A DNA stretch of 64,000 bases. Origin: Pseudidiomarina salinarum (GTDB lineage: Bacteria; Pseudomonadota; Gammaproteobacteria; Enterobacterales; Alteromonadaceae). The stretch is from the NCBI RefSeq assembly GCF_000753715.1, contig NZ_JPER01000001.1, positions 1 through 64,000 on the forward strand, read 5' to 3'. The notes below the pieces were generated by a model. It was not told the origin of the DNA. It did not search any database and saw only the letters and a list, made by a program, of their open reading frames with translations. A program made the position numbers and the translations under genes. Shown in pieces: positions 57,224 to 64,000 of this stretch (within the stretch, counting starts at the first letter, position 1; each line of letters starts with the position of its first letter).

Positions 57224-58570
57224 TTAATTGCCCCGCAATACCAGATACAGGGATGAATTACCGCGGCGGATATTCAGTGCAATAACATTGCCGGCGTTAT
57301 CCAGTGCCTGGCGCAGCTCGGTCAAATTATTTACCGGCTGGCGGTTAACCGCAAGGATGACATCCTCCTGCCGCAGGCCGTAACGGGCTGCTATGGAGTT
57401 TTCTTCCAATTCCGCGATAACGACACCACCACCTTCATCAACGGCCAGTGTTGCGCCGCTGAGGGCCGGGTGCAGCTCTTCCGCGGTCACAGCAGTTTCC
57501 ATTTCTGACAGGGTGACTTCAAAGTCCCGTTCTTTGCCATCGCGTAGCACCGTCAGCTCAATTTCCTTGCCGGCACCAATGGAGCCGACGCGCGCGCCAA
57601 GGTCAGCAAAGGTGCGGATGGGGCGGCCATCAACAGCAATAATCACATCGCCGGATTTAAGGCCGGCTTCAGCGGCGGCGCCTTCAGGAATAACTTCAGC
57701 AATAAAGGCACCCTGATTTACATCCAGATCCAGTGCCTGGGCGATTTCGTGGGTCAGATCGTTACCACGTACGCCCAGCACGCCCCGGCGAACCTCGCCG
57801 AACTCAACCAGTTGCTGAACCAGCGCTTTCATCATGTCGGACGGAATCGCAAAGCCGATACCAATGTTGCCGCCGGTCGGCCCCAGAATAGCGGTGTTAA
57901 TACCAATTAACTCGCCTTTCAGGGTCACCAGCGCGCCCCCTGAGTTGCCGCTGTTAATGGCGGCGTCGGTCTGAATGAAGTTCTCAACCTCTTCGATACC
58001 CAGCCCACTGCGGTCAAGCGCACTGACGATACCTGAGGTCACCGTCTGGCCGAGGCCGAAGGGGTTGCCGATAGCAACGACAAAATCACCAACTCGCAAC
58101 GCATCAGAGCTGCCAATTTCGATTTCCGTCAGGTTGCTGCCGTTTTCAATTTTTAGCAGGGCGATATCGGAGCGGTCATCAGTGCCCAGTACTTTGGCGT
58201 CGAACTGACGGCCGTCTTTAAGGGTCACGACAATTTCTGTGGCATCATCAATAACGTGGTTATTGGTCACGACATAGCCGTTGTCAGCATCAATGATGAC
58301 GCCGGAACCAAGGCCCTGAAAAGGTCGTTCCTGAACTTGCTCACGGGGGCCATTCTGGCCAAAGAAGTAGCGGAACATGTCGGGCACACGCTGACGAACT
58401 TCGCGTTTACCTTTCACGGATATATTGACTACTGCGGGGGTTACCTCTTCCAGCATCGGCGCCAGAGTCGGGGTTTCATCTTTGTCGGAAAAGAACGGAA
58501 TACTGGCACCGACCGGGGCTGTTGAGACCAGGCTGCAAAGTGCGAGTACCGCAATGAACTTCATTCTCAT
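57224..58570 (-). CDS. degQ: Periplasmic serine endoprotease DegQ/DegP-type
   Basis: Soluble periplasmic protease-chaperone for misfolded envelope proteins. The 448-residue precursor has a signal peptide ending PVGA, a protease domain with His in TNNHVIDD, Asp in RSDIALLKI and Ser210 in SGNSGGAL, and two PDZ domains (about 255-345 and 360-445). Gene order next to degS supports the degQ name over degP. An AAGGAGA site precedes ATG 58570. Confidence 0.94.
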   Translation of the reverse strand: MRMKFIAVLALCSLVSTAPVGASIPFFSDKDETPTLAPMLEEVTPAVVNISVKGKREVRQRVPDMFRYFFGQNGPREQVQERPFQGLGSGVIIDADNGYVVTNNHVIDDATEIVVTLKDGRQFDAKVLGTDDRSDIALLKIENGSNLTEIEIGSSDALRVGDFVVAIGNPFGLGQTVTSGIVSALDRSGLGIEEVENFIQTDAAINSGNSGGALVTLKGELIGINTAILGPTGGNIGIGFAIPSDMMKALVQQLVEFGEVRRGVLGVRGNDLTHEIAQALDLDVNQGAFIAEVIPEGAAAEAGLKSGDVIIAVDGRPIRTFADLGARVGSIGAGKEIELTVLRDGKERDFEVTLSEMETAVTAEELHPALSGATLAVDEGGGVVIAELEENSIAARYGLRQEDVILAVNRQPVNNLTELRQALDNAGNVIALNIRRGNSSLYLVLRGN

Positions 58571-58618
58571 AGGGGCTTTCTCCTTTAGGTCACATGTGCT
58601 GTATAGACCGACCCCTAA

Positions 58619-58647
58619 GTAATAGGTTCACCCCGGAGATGTTTCAA
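58619..58647 (-). promoter_or_regulatory. Candidate sigma-70 promoter of degQ
   Basis: On the minus strand TTGAAA (58647-58642) and TATTAC (58624-58619) have a 17-bp spacer. The -35 overlaps the last codons of zapG. No clear sigma-E or heat-shock consensus was seen in the same region. Confidence 0.5.
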
Positions 58648-59081
58648 GATGTTTTTTTGCTGCCTTTTTTGAACAGACCGCTTTTGGTATCGGAATAGTC
58701 ACGAATAGGGGCATCCGTGGTGTCCTGACCGGGGCGTTTGCGATCATCATTGATTTTATTTGCCATCCGCAGCTGGCGCATAGTGTCTTCAGCAAAAAAT
58801 GGCAGGCTGGGCTGACTCTGTTCGCGTTCCAGAATGTCCTGGCTGTTGTGCAGGTAGGCCTTCAGCTTGTCCTGGGTTTGTTCCAGTTGCTCTACCAGCG
58901 CCGAAGCGGTAGCGAAATGCTCCACCACTTCACGCTGATAAGCCGCCAGCTGCTCGCGGCTCTGGGTGACTTCCTCAGTTAAACGGGCTTCATCGGAGTG
59001 CTCATGTAACCAGTACCGGGCGACGAAAACTCCGATCACCGCACCGACCGCAACCAGTAAAATGCCAATGATCCAGCTCAT
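58644..59081 (-). CDS. zapG: Division/cell-shape protein ZapG (YhcB, DUF1043)
   Basis: Small inner-membrane protein (145 residues) with one N-terminal helix (about 1-22), then a long coiled coil (about 28-90) and a basic C-terminal tail (SGLFKKGSKKTS). YhcB/ZapG homologues link envelope synthesis and division. It is divergent from zapE with a 70-bp gap and precedes degQ on the same strand, as in E. coli. Confidence 0.88.
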   Translation of the reverse strand: MSWIIGILLVAVGAVIGVFVARYWLHEHSDEARLTEEVTQSREQLAAYQREVVEHFATASALVEQLEQTQDKLKAYLHNSQDILEREQSQPSLPFFAEDTMRQLRMANKINDDRKRPGQDTTDAPIRDYSDTKSGLFKKGSKKTS

Positions 59082-59151
59082 AAAAACTCCTTAAAAACGC
59101 ATGTCACATGATAAACTCTATGCCTATAGCATAATCTATTACAGGGTGTGA

Positions 59152-60279
59152 GTGGTAGTGACAACGACAAACATAACCCCAATGAGCAAGTATGAAACCG
59201 ATCTGGCCAGCGGCGGCTTTGTCGAAGACAAGGCGCAGCGGCGGGCGGTAGAAGCATTGCAGCGTCTTTATGACGAGTTAATTGATTATCGGCGGCAGCA
59301 GCAGAAATCAGGTATCAGCGCCTGGCTCGGGAAACTGATCGGAAAACCTGCTGAACCACCCAAAGGCCTGTATCTCTGGGGCGGAGTGGGCCGTGGTAAA
59401 ACCTATCTGGTGGATACGTTTTTCGACACGTTGCCGTTTGAACAGAAGCTGCGGGTGCACTTTCACCGGTTTATGCAGCGGGTACACGAAGAGCTGGAGC
59501 AACTGAAAGGGCGCAGCGATCCTTTACCCATCATCGCGGATAAGCTGGCCCTTGAAGCGCAGGTCGTTTGTTTTGATGAATTCTTTGTGCAGGATATTAC
59601 CGATGCCATGTTGCTCGGCACCCTGATGCAGGAACTGTTTAAGCGCCATGTGGTACTGGTGGCCACCTCCAATATTGTCCCTGATGAACTTTATCGCAAT
59701 GGCCTGCAGCGGCAGCGCTTTCTGCCAGCCATTGAACTGATTAAAGCCAACTGTGAGGTGCTGAATGTGGACAATGGCGTGGACTATCGCCTGCGCACCC
59801 TGAGCCGGGCGGAAATCTATCATTCGCCACTGGATGAGGAAGCCGATGCCAATCTGCAGCGCTATTTCGCGGATCTGGCTCCGGACCACTGCAGCCGGAA
59901 TACCAACAGCACCATCCGGGTACAGGGGCGTGATATTAACGTCAGGCTGGAGTGTGATGATGTGGTTCTGTTTGCCTTTGCGGCAATTTGCGGCGGACCC
60001 CGCTCGCAAAATGACTATATTGAGCTGGCCCGGCTCTATCATGCGGTGCTGATCAGTGATGTGCCGCAGCTCGGCGGACACATGGACGATGCCGCGCGCC
60101 GCTTTATTGCGCTGGTGGATGAGTTTTACGAGCGCCGGGTGAAACTGATACTTTCGGCGGCGGCTCCCCTTGAGGAACTCTACACCGACGGCCGGCTGAA
60201 CTTCGAATTCCAGCGCTGTATCAGCCGCTTACAGGAGATGCAAAGCCATGATTACCTGGCTTTGCCACACAAACCCTGA
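59152..60279 (+). CDS. zapE: Cell-division ATPase ZapE
   Basis: AFG1-like AAA+ ATPase that interacts with FtsZ and is needed under stress. Walker A is GGVGRGKT (residues 77-84), Walker B VVCFDEFFVQD. I chose GTG 59152: AGGG lies 5 nt upstream, and the resulting ITPMSKYETDL aligns with the VTPTSQYLKAL start of E. coli ZapE, whereas ATG 59182 would remove half of it and has no ribosome-binding site. Length is 375 residues, as in the family. Confidence 0.92.
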   Translation: MVVTTTNITPMSKYETDLASGGFVEDKAQRRAVEALQRLYDELIDYRRQQQKSGISAWLGKLIGKPAEPPKGLYLWGGVGRGKTYLVDTFFDTLPFEQKLRVHFHRFMQRVHEELEQLKGRSDPLPIIADKLALEAQVVCFDEFFVQDITDAMLLGTLMQELFKRHVVLVATSNIVPDELYRNGLQRQRFLPAIELIKANCEVLNVDNGVDYRLRTLSRAEIYHSPLDEEADANLQRYFADLAPDHCSRNTNSTIRVQGRDINVRLECDDVVLFAFAAICGGPRSQNDYIELARLYHAVLISDVPQLGGHMDDAARRFIALVDEFYERRVKLILSAAAPLEELYTDGRLNFEFQRCISRLQEMQSHDYLALPHKP

Positions 60280-60306
60280 AGCCCTGCGAATAACCTGCAA
60301 GAGCAG

Positions 60307-60335
60307 TTGATCATGTAGGTGCTTTTCCGTATAAT
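60307..60335 (+). promoter_or_regulatory. Promoter of rplM-rpsI
   Basis: TTGATC (60307-60312) and consensus TATAAT (60330-60335) are spaced by 17 bp. The predicted start near 60342 gives a leader of about 100 nt before rplM. Confidence 0.78.
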
Positions 60336-60364
60336 CCGCGCCAGCCCACGTTACAGGTACAACT

Positions 60365-60384
60365 AACCGCGTGTGCGGTTTTGT
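60365..60384 (+). promoter_or_regulatory. Hairpin in the rplM leader
   Basis: AACCGC (60365-60370) pairs with GCGGTT (60375-60380) over a GTGT loop, followed by TTGTTG. It could be an attenuator or part of an autoregulatory site, since E. coli L13 represses its own operon through the mRNA leader. Correspondence to that site is not shown. Confidence 0.45.
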
Positions 60385-60444
60385 TGTGGTTCGCGGGGAA
60401 GCCCGGAACTACTGTCGTGAACCTTTAATACAGAGTACGTTTCA

Positions 60445-60873
60445 ATGAAAACATTTGTAGCAAAACCAGAAACCGTCCAACGTGACTGGTACGTCGTTGA
60501 CGCTGAAGGCAAAACTTTAGGTCGTCTGGCCACTGAAATTGCCACCCGTCTGCGCGGAAAGCATAAGCCTGAATATACTCCGCACGTTGATACCGGCGAT
60601 TACATCGTCGTCATTAACGCTGAGAAAGTGACTGTTACAGGTCGCAAGGCACAGAATAAGATTTATTATTCACACTCTGGGTATCCAGGTGGTATCAAGG
60701 ACATCACTTTTGAAAAGTTGATTGCCAAGGCACCGGAAATGGTCATTCAGAAAGCGGTGAAGGGTATGTTGCCTCGTGGTCCACTTGGTCGTGCCATGTT
60801 CCGTAAACTGAAAGTATATGCAGGCGCAGAGCACAACCATATTGCTCAGCAGCCTAAACAACTTGAAATTTAA
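60445..60873 (+). CDS. rplM: 50S ribosomal protein L13
   Basis: Large-subunit protein needed early in 50S assembly. The 142 residues equal the E. coli length; [20 protein letters not shown] and [16 protein letters not shown] are characteristic. Codon use is biased to highly expressed codons. rpsI follows after 17 nt, the universal pairing. Confidence 0.99.
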   Translation: MKTFVAKPETVQRDWYVVDAEGKTLGRLATEIATRLRGKHKPEYTPHVDTGDYIVVINAEKVTVTGRKAQNKIYYSHSGYPGGIKDITFEKLIAKAPEMVIQKAVKGMLPRGPLGRAMFRKLKVYAGAEHNHIAQQPKQLEI

Positions 60874-60890
60874 GACGGAGCATTAAGAAA

Positions 60891-61283
60891 ATGGCAGAGA
60901 ATCAATACTACGGTACTGGTCGTCGCAAAAGCTCTACTGCACGCGTATTTCTGCGTCCGGGCAAAGGCACCATTACTGTTAACCAGCGTACCTTAGAAGA
61001 ATATTTCGGTCGTGATACCGCTCGTATGGTTGTTCGTCAACCGTTAGAGCTGGTCGATATGATTGAAAAATTTGATTTATACATCACTGTTGCAGGCGGT
61101 GGTTCAAGTGGTCAGGCGGGCGCAATCCGTCACGGTATCACTCGTGCCCTGATGCAATATGACGAAACTCTGCGTGGCGATTTACGCCGTGCCGGTTACG
61201 TTACCCGTGATGCACGTGAAGTCGAGCGTAAGAAAGTCGGCTTGCACAAAGCACGTAAGCGTCCTCAGTTCTCGAAGCGTTAA
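60891..61283 (+). CDS. rpsI: 30S ribosomal protein S9
   Basis: Small-subunit protein whose C-terminal tail contacts P-site tRNA. The 130 residues end in the expected basic [11 protein letters not shown]. It is co-transcribed with rplM and closed by a strong terminator. Confidence 0.99.
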   Translation: MAENQYYGTGRRKSSTARVFLRPGKGTITVNQRTLEEYFGRDTARMVVRQPLELVDMIEKFDLYITVAGGGSSGQAGAIRHGITRALMQYDETLRGDLRRAGYVTRDAREVERKKVGLHKARKRPQFSKR

Positions 61284-61314
61284 TTTCGCTACGTACTGGA
61301 TACGTCCTACATTG

Positions 61315-61344
61315 AAAAAACCCGGCCCTGGTGCCGGGTTTTTT
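61315..61344. terminator. Intrinsic terminator after rpsI
   Basis: AAAAAACCCGGC (61315-61326) and GCCGGGTTTTTT (61333-61344) form a perfect 12-bp repeat with a 6-nt loop and a T tail. Confidence 0.95.
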
Positions 61345-61354
61345 GTGTTAATCC

Positions 61355-61383
61355 TTGTAAAAATCAGGGTATTTCTTTATCAT
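61355..61383 (+). promoter_or_regulatory. Promoter of petABC
   Basis: TTGTAA (61355-61360) and TATCAT (61378-61383) are spaced by 17 bp, just after the rpsI terminator. The predicted leader is about 110 nt. It contains a perfect 8-bp repeat CTTCATGA / TCATGAAG (61456-61463, 61471-61478) ending 10 nt before the GGAG of petA. Confidence 0.6.
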
Positions 61384-61501
61384 CTGAAAGCGATTTTTTT
61401 GCGATTCGCTGATACGCTTGCGTGTAGCGGATCTTACGCAGCAGCTAATTACTGACTTCATGACAATGTCTCATGAAGCGTCCAAACTGGAGAGTAAGTG
61501 G

Positions 61502-62092
61502 ATGAGCAATGCGCCTGTAGATAAAGGCCGCCGTCGTTTCCTGACTGTCGCGACTTCCGTCGTGGGAGCCGCGGGTGCGGTTGGTGTTGCCGTTCCTTTC
61601 ATTGCATCGTGGAACCCGAGCGAACGAGCTAAAAACGCGGGTGCCCCAGTGGAAGTGAACATCGGAAAAGCCGAACCTGGACAGTTGATCCGGGTTGAAT
61701 GGCGTGGTCAGCCGGTCTGGATTGTACGTCGTACACCAGAAATGCTGGAAAGCCTGAGCCTGGTTGAGGATCGTCTGCGCGATCCGAACTCCGAAGAACC
61801 GCAGCAACCCGAGTACGCCGAGAACCAATACCGCTCTCGTCGTAAGGAATATTTTGTTGCCGTAGGGATCTGTACCCACCTGGGTTGTTCGCCGCAATAT
61901 CTTGAAAATGAATTTGCGGAGCAGGTTGAAGGCGTCAATGCTGGCTTCTTCTGTCCGTGTCATGGCTCACGCTTTGATATTGCCGGCCGGGTTTTTGCAG
62001 GCGTTCCAGCCCCTTATAACCTGGTAGTCCCGCCACATTACTATCTTGATGATGAAAACATTCGGATTGGTGAAGACGGGGAGCAAGCCTGA
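61502..62092 (+). CDS. petA: Cytochrome bc1 Rieske iron-sulfur subunit
   Basis: Transfers electrons from ubiquinol to cytochrome c1. The 196 residues begin with a twin-arginine-type segment (KGRRRFLTVATSV) that also forms the membrane anchor. The 2Fe-2S ligands are in CTHLGC (Cys124, His126) and CPCHGS (Cys151, His154), with disulfide Cys129 and Cys153. Start ATG 61502 has GGAG 9 nt upstream; in-frame ATGs at 61460 and 61466 lie in a leader hairpin without a ribosome-binding site. The stop overlaps petB (TGATG). Confidence 0.94.
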   Translation: MSNAPVDKGRRRFLTVATSVVGAAGAVGVAVPFIASWNPSERAKNAGAPVEVNIGKAEPGQLIRVEWRGQPVWIVRRTPEMLESLSLVEDRLRDPNSEEPQQPEYAENQYRSRRKEYFVAVGICTHLGCSPQYLENEFAEQVEGVNAGFFCPCHGSRFDIAGRVFAGVPAPYNLVVPPHYYLDDENIRIGEDGEQA

Positions 62093-63354
62093 TGGGTAAA
62101 TTAGTTGACTGGATTGACGAACGTATTCCGATGTCCAAGACGATGAAAATTCACGTGACGGAATATCCGGCACCGAAGAATTTCAACGTCTGGTATATTT
62201 TCGGCTCACTGGCCATGCTGGTACTGGTTAATCAGATCCTCACGGGTATCTGGCTGACCATGAATTACGTCCCGACTGCTGACGGGGCTTTCCGCTCAGT
62301 CGAATACATCATGCGTGATGTCGAGTTCGGCTGGCTGTTGCGTTATATGCACTCCACCGGTGCCTCGGCATTCTTCGTGGTGGTTTATCTGCATATGTTC
62401 CGCGGCATGATGTACGGTTCCTATCAGAAACCGCGCGAACTGATCTGGATTTTCGGCATGCTGATTTTCCTGGTGCTGATGGCTGAAGCCTTCATGGGTT
62501 ATCTGCTGCCATGGGGACAGATGTCCTACTGGGGCGCCCAGGTCATTATCTCGCTGTTCGGTGCCATTCCGTGGATTGGCGATGATCTGACCCTGTGGAT
62601 CCGTGGTGATTATGTTATTTCCGGCGCCACCCTGAACCGTTTCTTTGCGCTGCATGTTATTGCGCTGCCGCTGGTACTGGTTATTCTGGTATTCCTGCAC
62701 ATTGTTGCCTTGCACGAAGTCGGTTCCAATAACCCGGAAGGCATCTCGATTAAGAAGAAGAAAAACTCGGTACCTGACGAAGAGAAACCGAAGTTTAAAT
62801 TCCACCACCGTTTTACCAGTAAATACGATATCGTCGATGCGATCCCGTTCTATCCGTACTATGTGGTGAAAGATATTTTCTGGGTGGGAATCTTCCTGTT
62901 CTTCTTCAGTTACGTCATTTTCTTTAACCCGGCAATGGGCGGATTCTTCCTTGAGCCACCAAACTTTGAAGCGGCGAACCCGCTGAAAACACCTGAGCAT
63001 ATTGCTCCGGTCTGGTACTTCACCCCCTTCTACGCAATTTTGCGGGCGGTGCCCGATAAGTTGATGGGCGTGTTACTGATGTTTGGCGCTATTGTATTCC
63101 TGTTCCTGCTGCCATGGCTGGATCGTAGCAAGGTGCGGTCAATCCGCTACCGCAGCACCTTCCATAAAGTGAACCTGACGGTGTTTGTGATCAGCTTCAT
63201 TGTGCTGGGCTATCTGGGTGTGAAACCGGTAACAGAAGTGTATACCTTCCTTGCGCGGCTGTTCACGTTCTTGTACTTCGCTTTCTTTATTCTGCTGTGG
63301 TTCTACAGTAAGAACGAAAAAACGAAGCCAGTTCCAGAGAGGATTACTAAGTGA
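62092..63354 (+). CDS. petB: Cytochrome bc1 cytochrome b subunit
   Basis: Core quinone-oxidising subunit of complex III. The 420 residues have eight or so transmembrane helices, heme ligands His87/His101 and His188/His203 (the second pair spaced by 14 residues), and a Qo-site-like NPEG segment near 214. It is full length, not split into b6 and subunit IV. A charged Lys-rich loop (KKKKNSVPDEEKPK) follows helix D. It overlaps petA and petC by one base each. Confidence 0.97.
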   Translation: MGKLVDWIDERIPMSKTMKIHVTEYPAPKNFNVWYIFGSLAMLVLVNQILTGIWLTMNYVPTADGAFRSVEYIMRDVEFGWLLRYMHSTGASAFFVVVYLHMFRGMMYGSYQKPRELIWIFGMLIFLVLMAEAFMGYLLPWGQMSYWGAQVIISLFGAIPWIGDDLTLWIRGDYVISGATLNRFFALHVIALPLVLVILVFLHIVALHEVGSNNPEGISIKKKKNSVPDEEKPKFKFHHRFTSKYDIVDAIPFYPYYVVKDIFWVGIFLFFFSYVIFFNPAMGGFFLEPPNFEAANPLKTPEHIAPVWYFTPFYAILRAVPDKLMGVLLMFGAIVFLFLLPWLDRSKVRSIRYRSTFHKVNLTVFVISFIVLGYLGVKPVTEVYTFLARLFTFLYFAFFILLWFYSKNEKTKPVPERITK

Positions 63355-64000
63355 TGAAAACATTATTCAGAACCTGCATCCTTGCCGCAGCATCACTCTG
63401 GTCAGTCGCTGTTTTAGCGGCTGGCCCAAATATCCCGCTGGATGAAGCCAAGGTTGATCTGCACGACAAAGCTTCACTGCAGCGTGGTGCGCAATTATTT
63501 ATGAATTACTGTCTGGGTTGCCACCAGATGCAGTATCAGCGTTACAACCGGACCTTTAATGATCTTGAGATCCCGTTGGAGCTGGGTGTTGAAAATTTGC
63601 AGTTTACCGGTGAAAAAGTCGGTGACCGGATCACGAATAATATGTCCGCGGACATGGCCGGCAACTGGTTTGGCACTGCTGCCCCGGATCTGACATTGGT
63701 ATCACGGGTGCGTGGCGCTGATTGGTTATACACCTATTTCCGCGCGTTCTATGCTGATGATTCACGGCCATTTGGCGTGAACAATGCGGTCTTCCCGAAT
63801 GTGGGTATGCCGCATGTGCTGCAAGAGTTACAAGGAGTTCCCCGCAAAACCTATGAGAGCCGTATGATTGACGGCGAGATGCAGGACGTTTATGTCGGCA
63901 TCAAAACAGACGGTAGCGGGACCATGAGTCCGGATGAATACGACCAGGCAATGCTGGATCTGACCAATTTTCTGGTCTACACCGGCGAGCCTATGCTGCT
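63354..64000 (+). CDS. petC: Cytochrome c1, truncated by window end
   Basis: Heme subunit of complex III, passing electrons to soluble cytochrome c. The ATG at 63354 overlaps the petB stop (TGATG). A signal peptide (MKTLFRTC..., likely cut after VLA) is followed by the heme-binding CLGCH (Cys53, Cys56, His57), and a likely axial Met152 in NVGMPHV. About 215 codons are visible, with no stop before the edge. The C-terminal transmembrane anchor lies outside. Confidence 0.93.
   Translation, partial: MKTLFRTCILAAASLWSVAVLAAGPNIPLDEAKVDLHDKASLQRGAQLFMNYCLGCHQMQYQRYNRTFNDLEIPLELGVENLQFTGEKVGDRITNNMSADMAGNWFGTAAPDLTLVSRVRGADWLYTYFRAFYADDSRPFGVNNAVFPNVGMPHVLQELQGVPRKTYESRMIDGEMQDVYVGIKTDGSGTMSPDEYDQAMLDLTNFLVYTGEPML

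Noticed and set aside
58571-58643. Sigma-E or heat-shock promoter for degQ
   Set aside because: CTTGAAA is present on the minus strand, but no CCCCAT-like -10 follows at the right spacing, and no GGAACTT / TCAAA pair occurs. The region fits sigma-70 better.
61418-61501. Longer petA start
   Set aside because: It adds residues before the twin-arginine-like segment without a ribosome-binding site, and overlaps leader inverted repeats.

Overview
The window is a dense stretch of chromosomal core genes from a gammaproteobacterium. Three things point to an Alteromonadales- or Vibrionales-like lineage, with Alteromonadaceae my best guess by inference: a complete MSHA type IV pilus locus directly upstream of mreBCD, the kdsDC-lptCAB-rpoN-hpf-ptsN-rapZ-ptsO cluster divergent from mlaFEDCB-ibaG-murA, and the zapE / rplM-rpsI / petABC order. 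I saw no insertion sequence, prophage, CRISPR array, tRNA, rRNA or obvious pseudogene. No gene-free gap exceeds 300 bases.

Layout. 1-3836 (minus): uvrA and glsA. 3946-6334 (plus): a YajR-type transporter, ssb and an unrecognised small exported protein. 6389-9594 (minus): a lipoprotein S9 peptidase and an adenosine deaminase. 9711-13823 (plus): tdk, a multi-sensor diguanylate cyclase and pyrC. 13942-30366 (plus): the MSHA locus, with assembly genes mshI, mshI2, mshJ, mshK, mshL, mshM, mshN, mshE, mshG followed by pilin-type genes mshB, two mshA paralogs, mshC, mshD, mshO, mshP and the large mshQ. 30505-41132 (plus): mreB, mreC, mreD, maf, rng, yhdP, a Nit-type amidase and tldD. darP (minus) sits between tldD and its partner pmbA. 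43139-51207 (minus): mgtE, ptsO, rapZ, ptsN, hpf, rpoN, lptB, lptA, lptC, kdsC, kdsD. 51396-56054 (plus): mlaFEDCB, ibaG, murA. 56068-59081 (minus): degS, degQ, zapG. 59152-64000 (plus): zapE, rplM-rpsI, petA, petB and the truncated start of petC.

How the genes work together. Envelope construction dominates: Kdo synthesis (kdsD, kdsC), LPS transport (lptCAB), phospholipid trafficking (mla, yhdP), peptidoglycan precursor synthesis (murA), cell shape (mreBCD), division factors (zapE, zapG) and periplasmic quality control (degS, degQ). The MSHA locus builds a surface-attachment pilus. Its ATPase MshE keeps the N-terminal c-di-GMP-binding motif, and a GGEEF-type cyclase lies two genes upstream of the locus. 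The nitrogen-related PTS genes, rapZ and rpoN form the usual regulatory cluster.

No dramatic new system is visible. The most interesting material is regulatory: nested inverted repeats spanning the start codon of a small exported protein, paired ATTA-N2-TAAT palindromes before the diguanylate cyclase, hairpins, a terminator and a new promoter dividing the pilin genes, a hairpin burying the mgtE ribosome-binding site, a nine-base C tract inside hpf, and a 116-base out-of-frame overlap between yhdP and the amidase gene.
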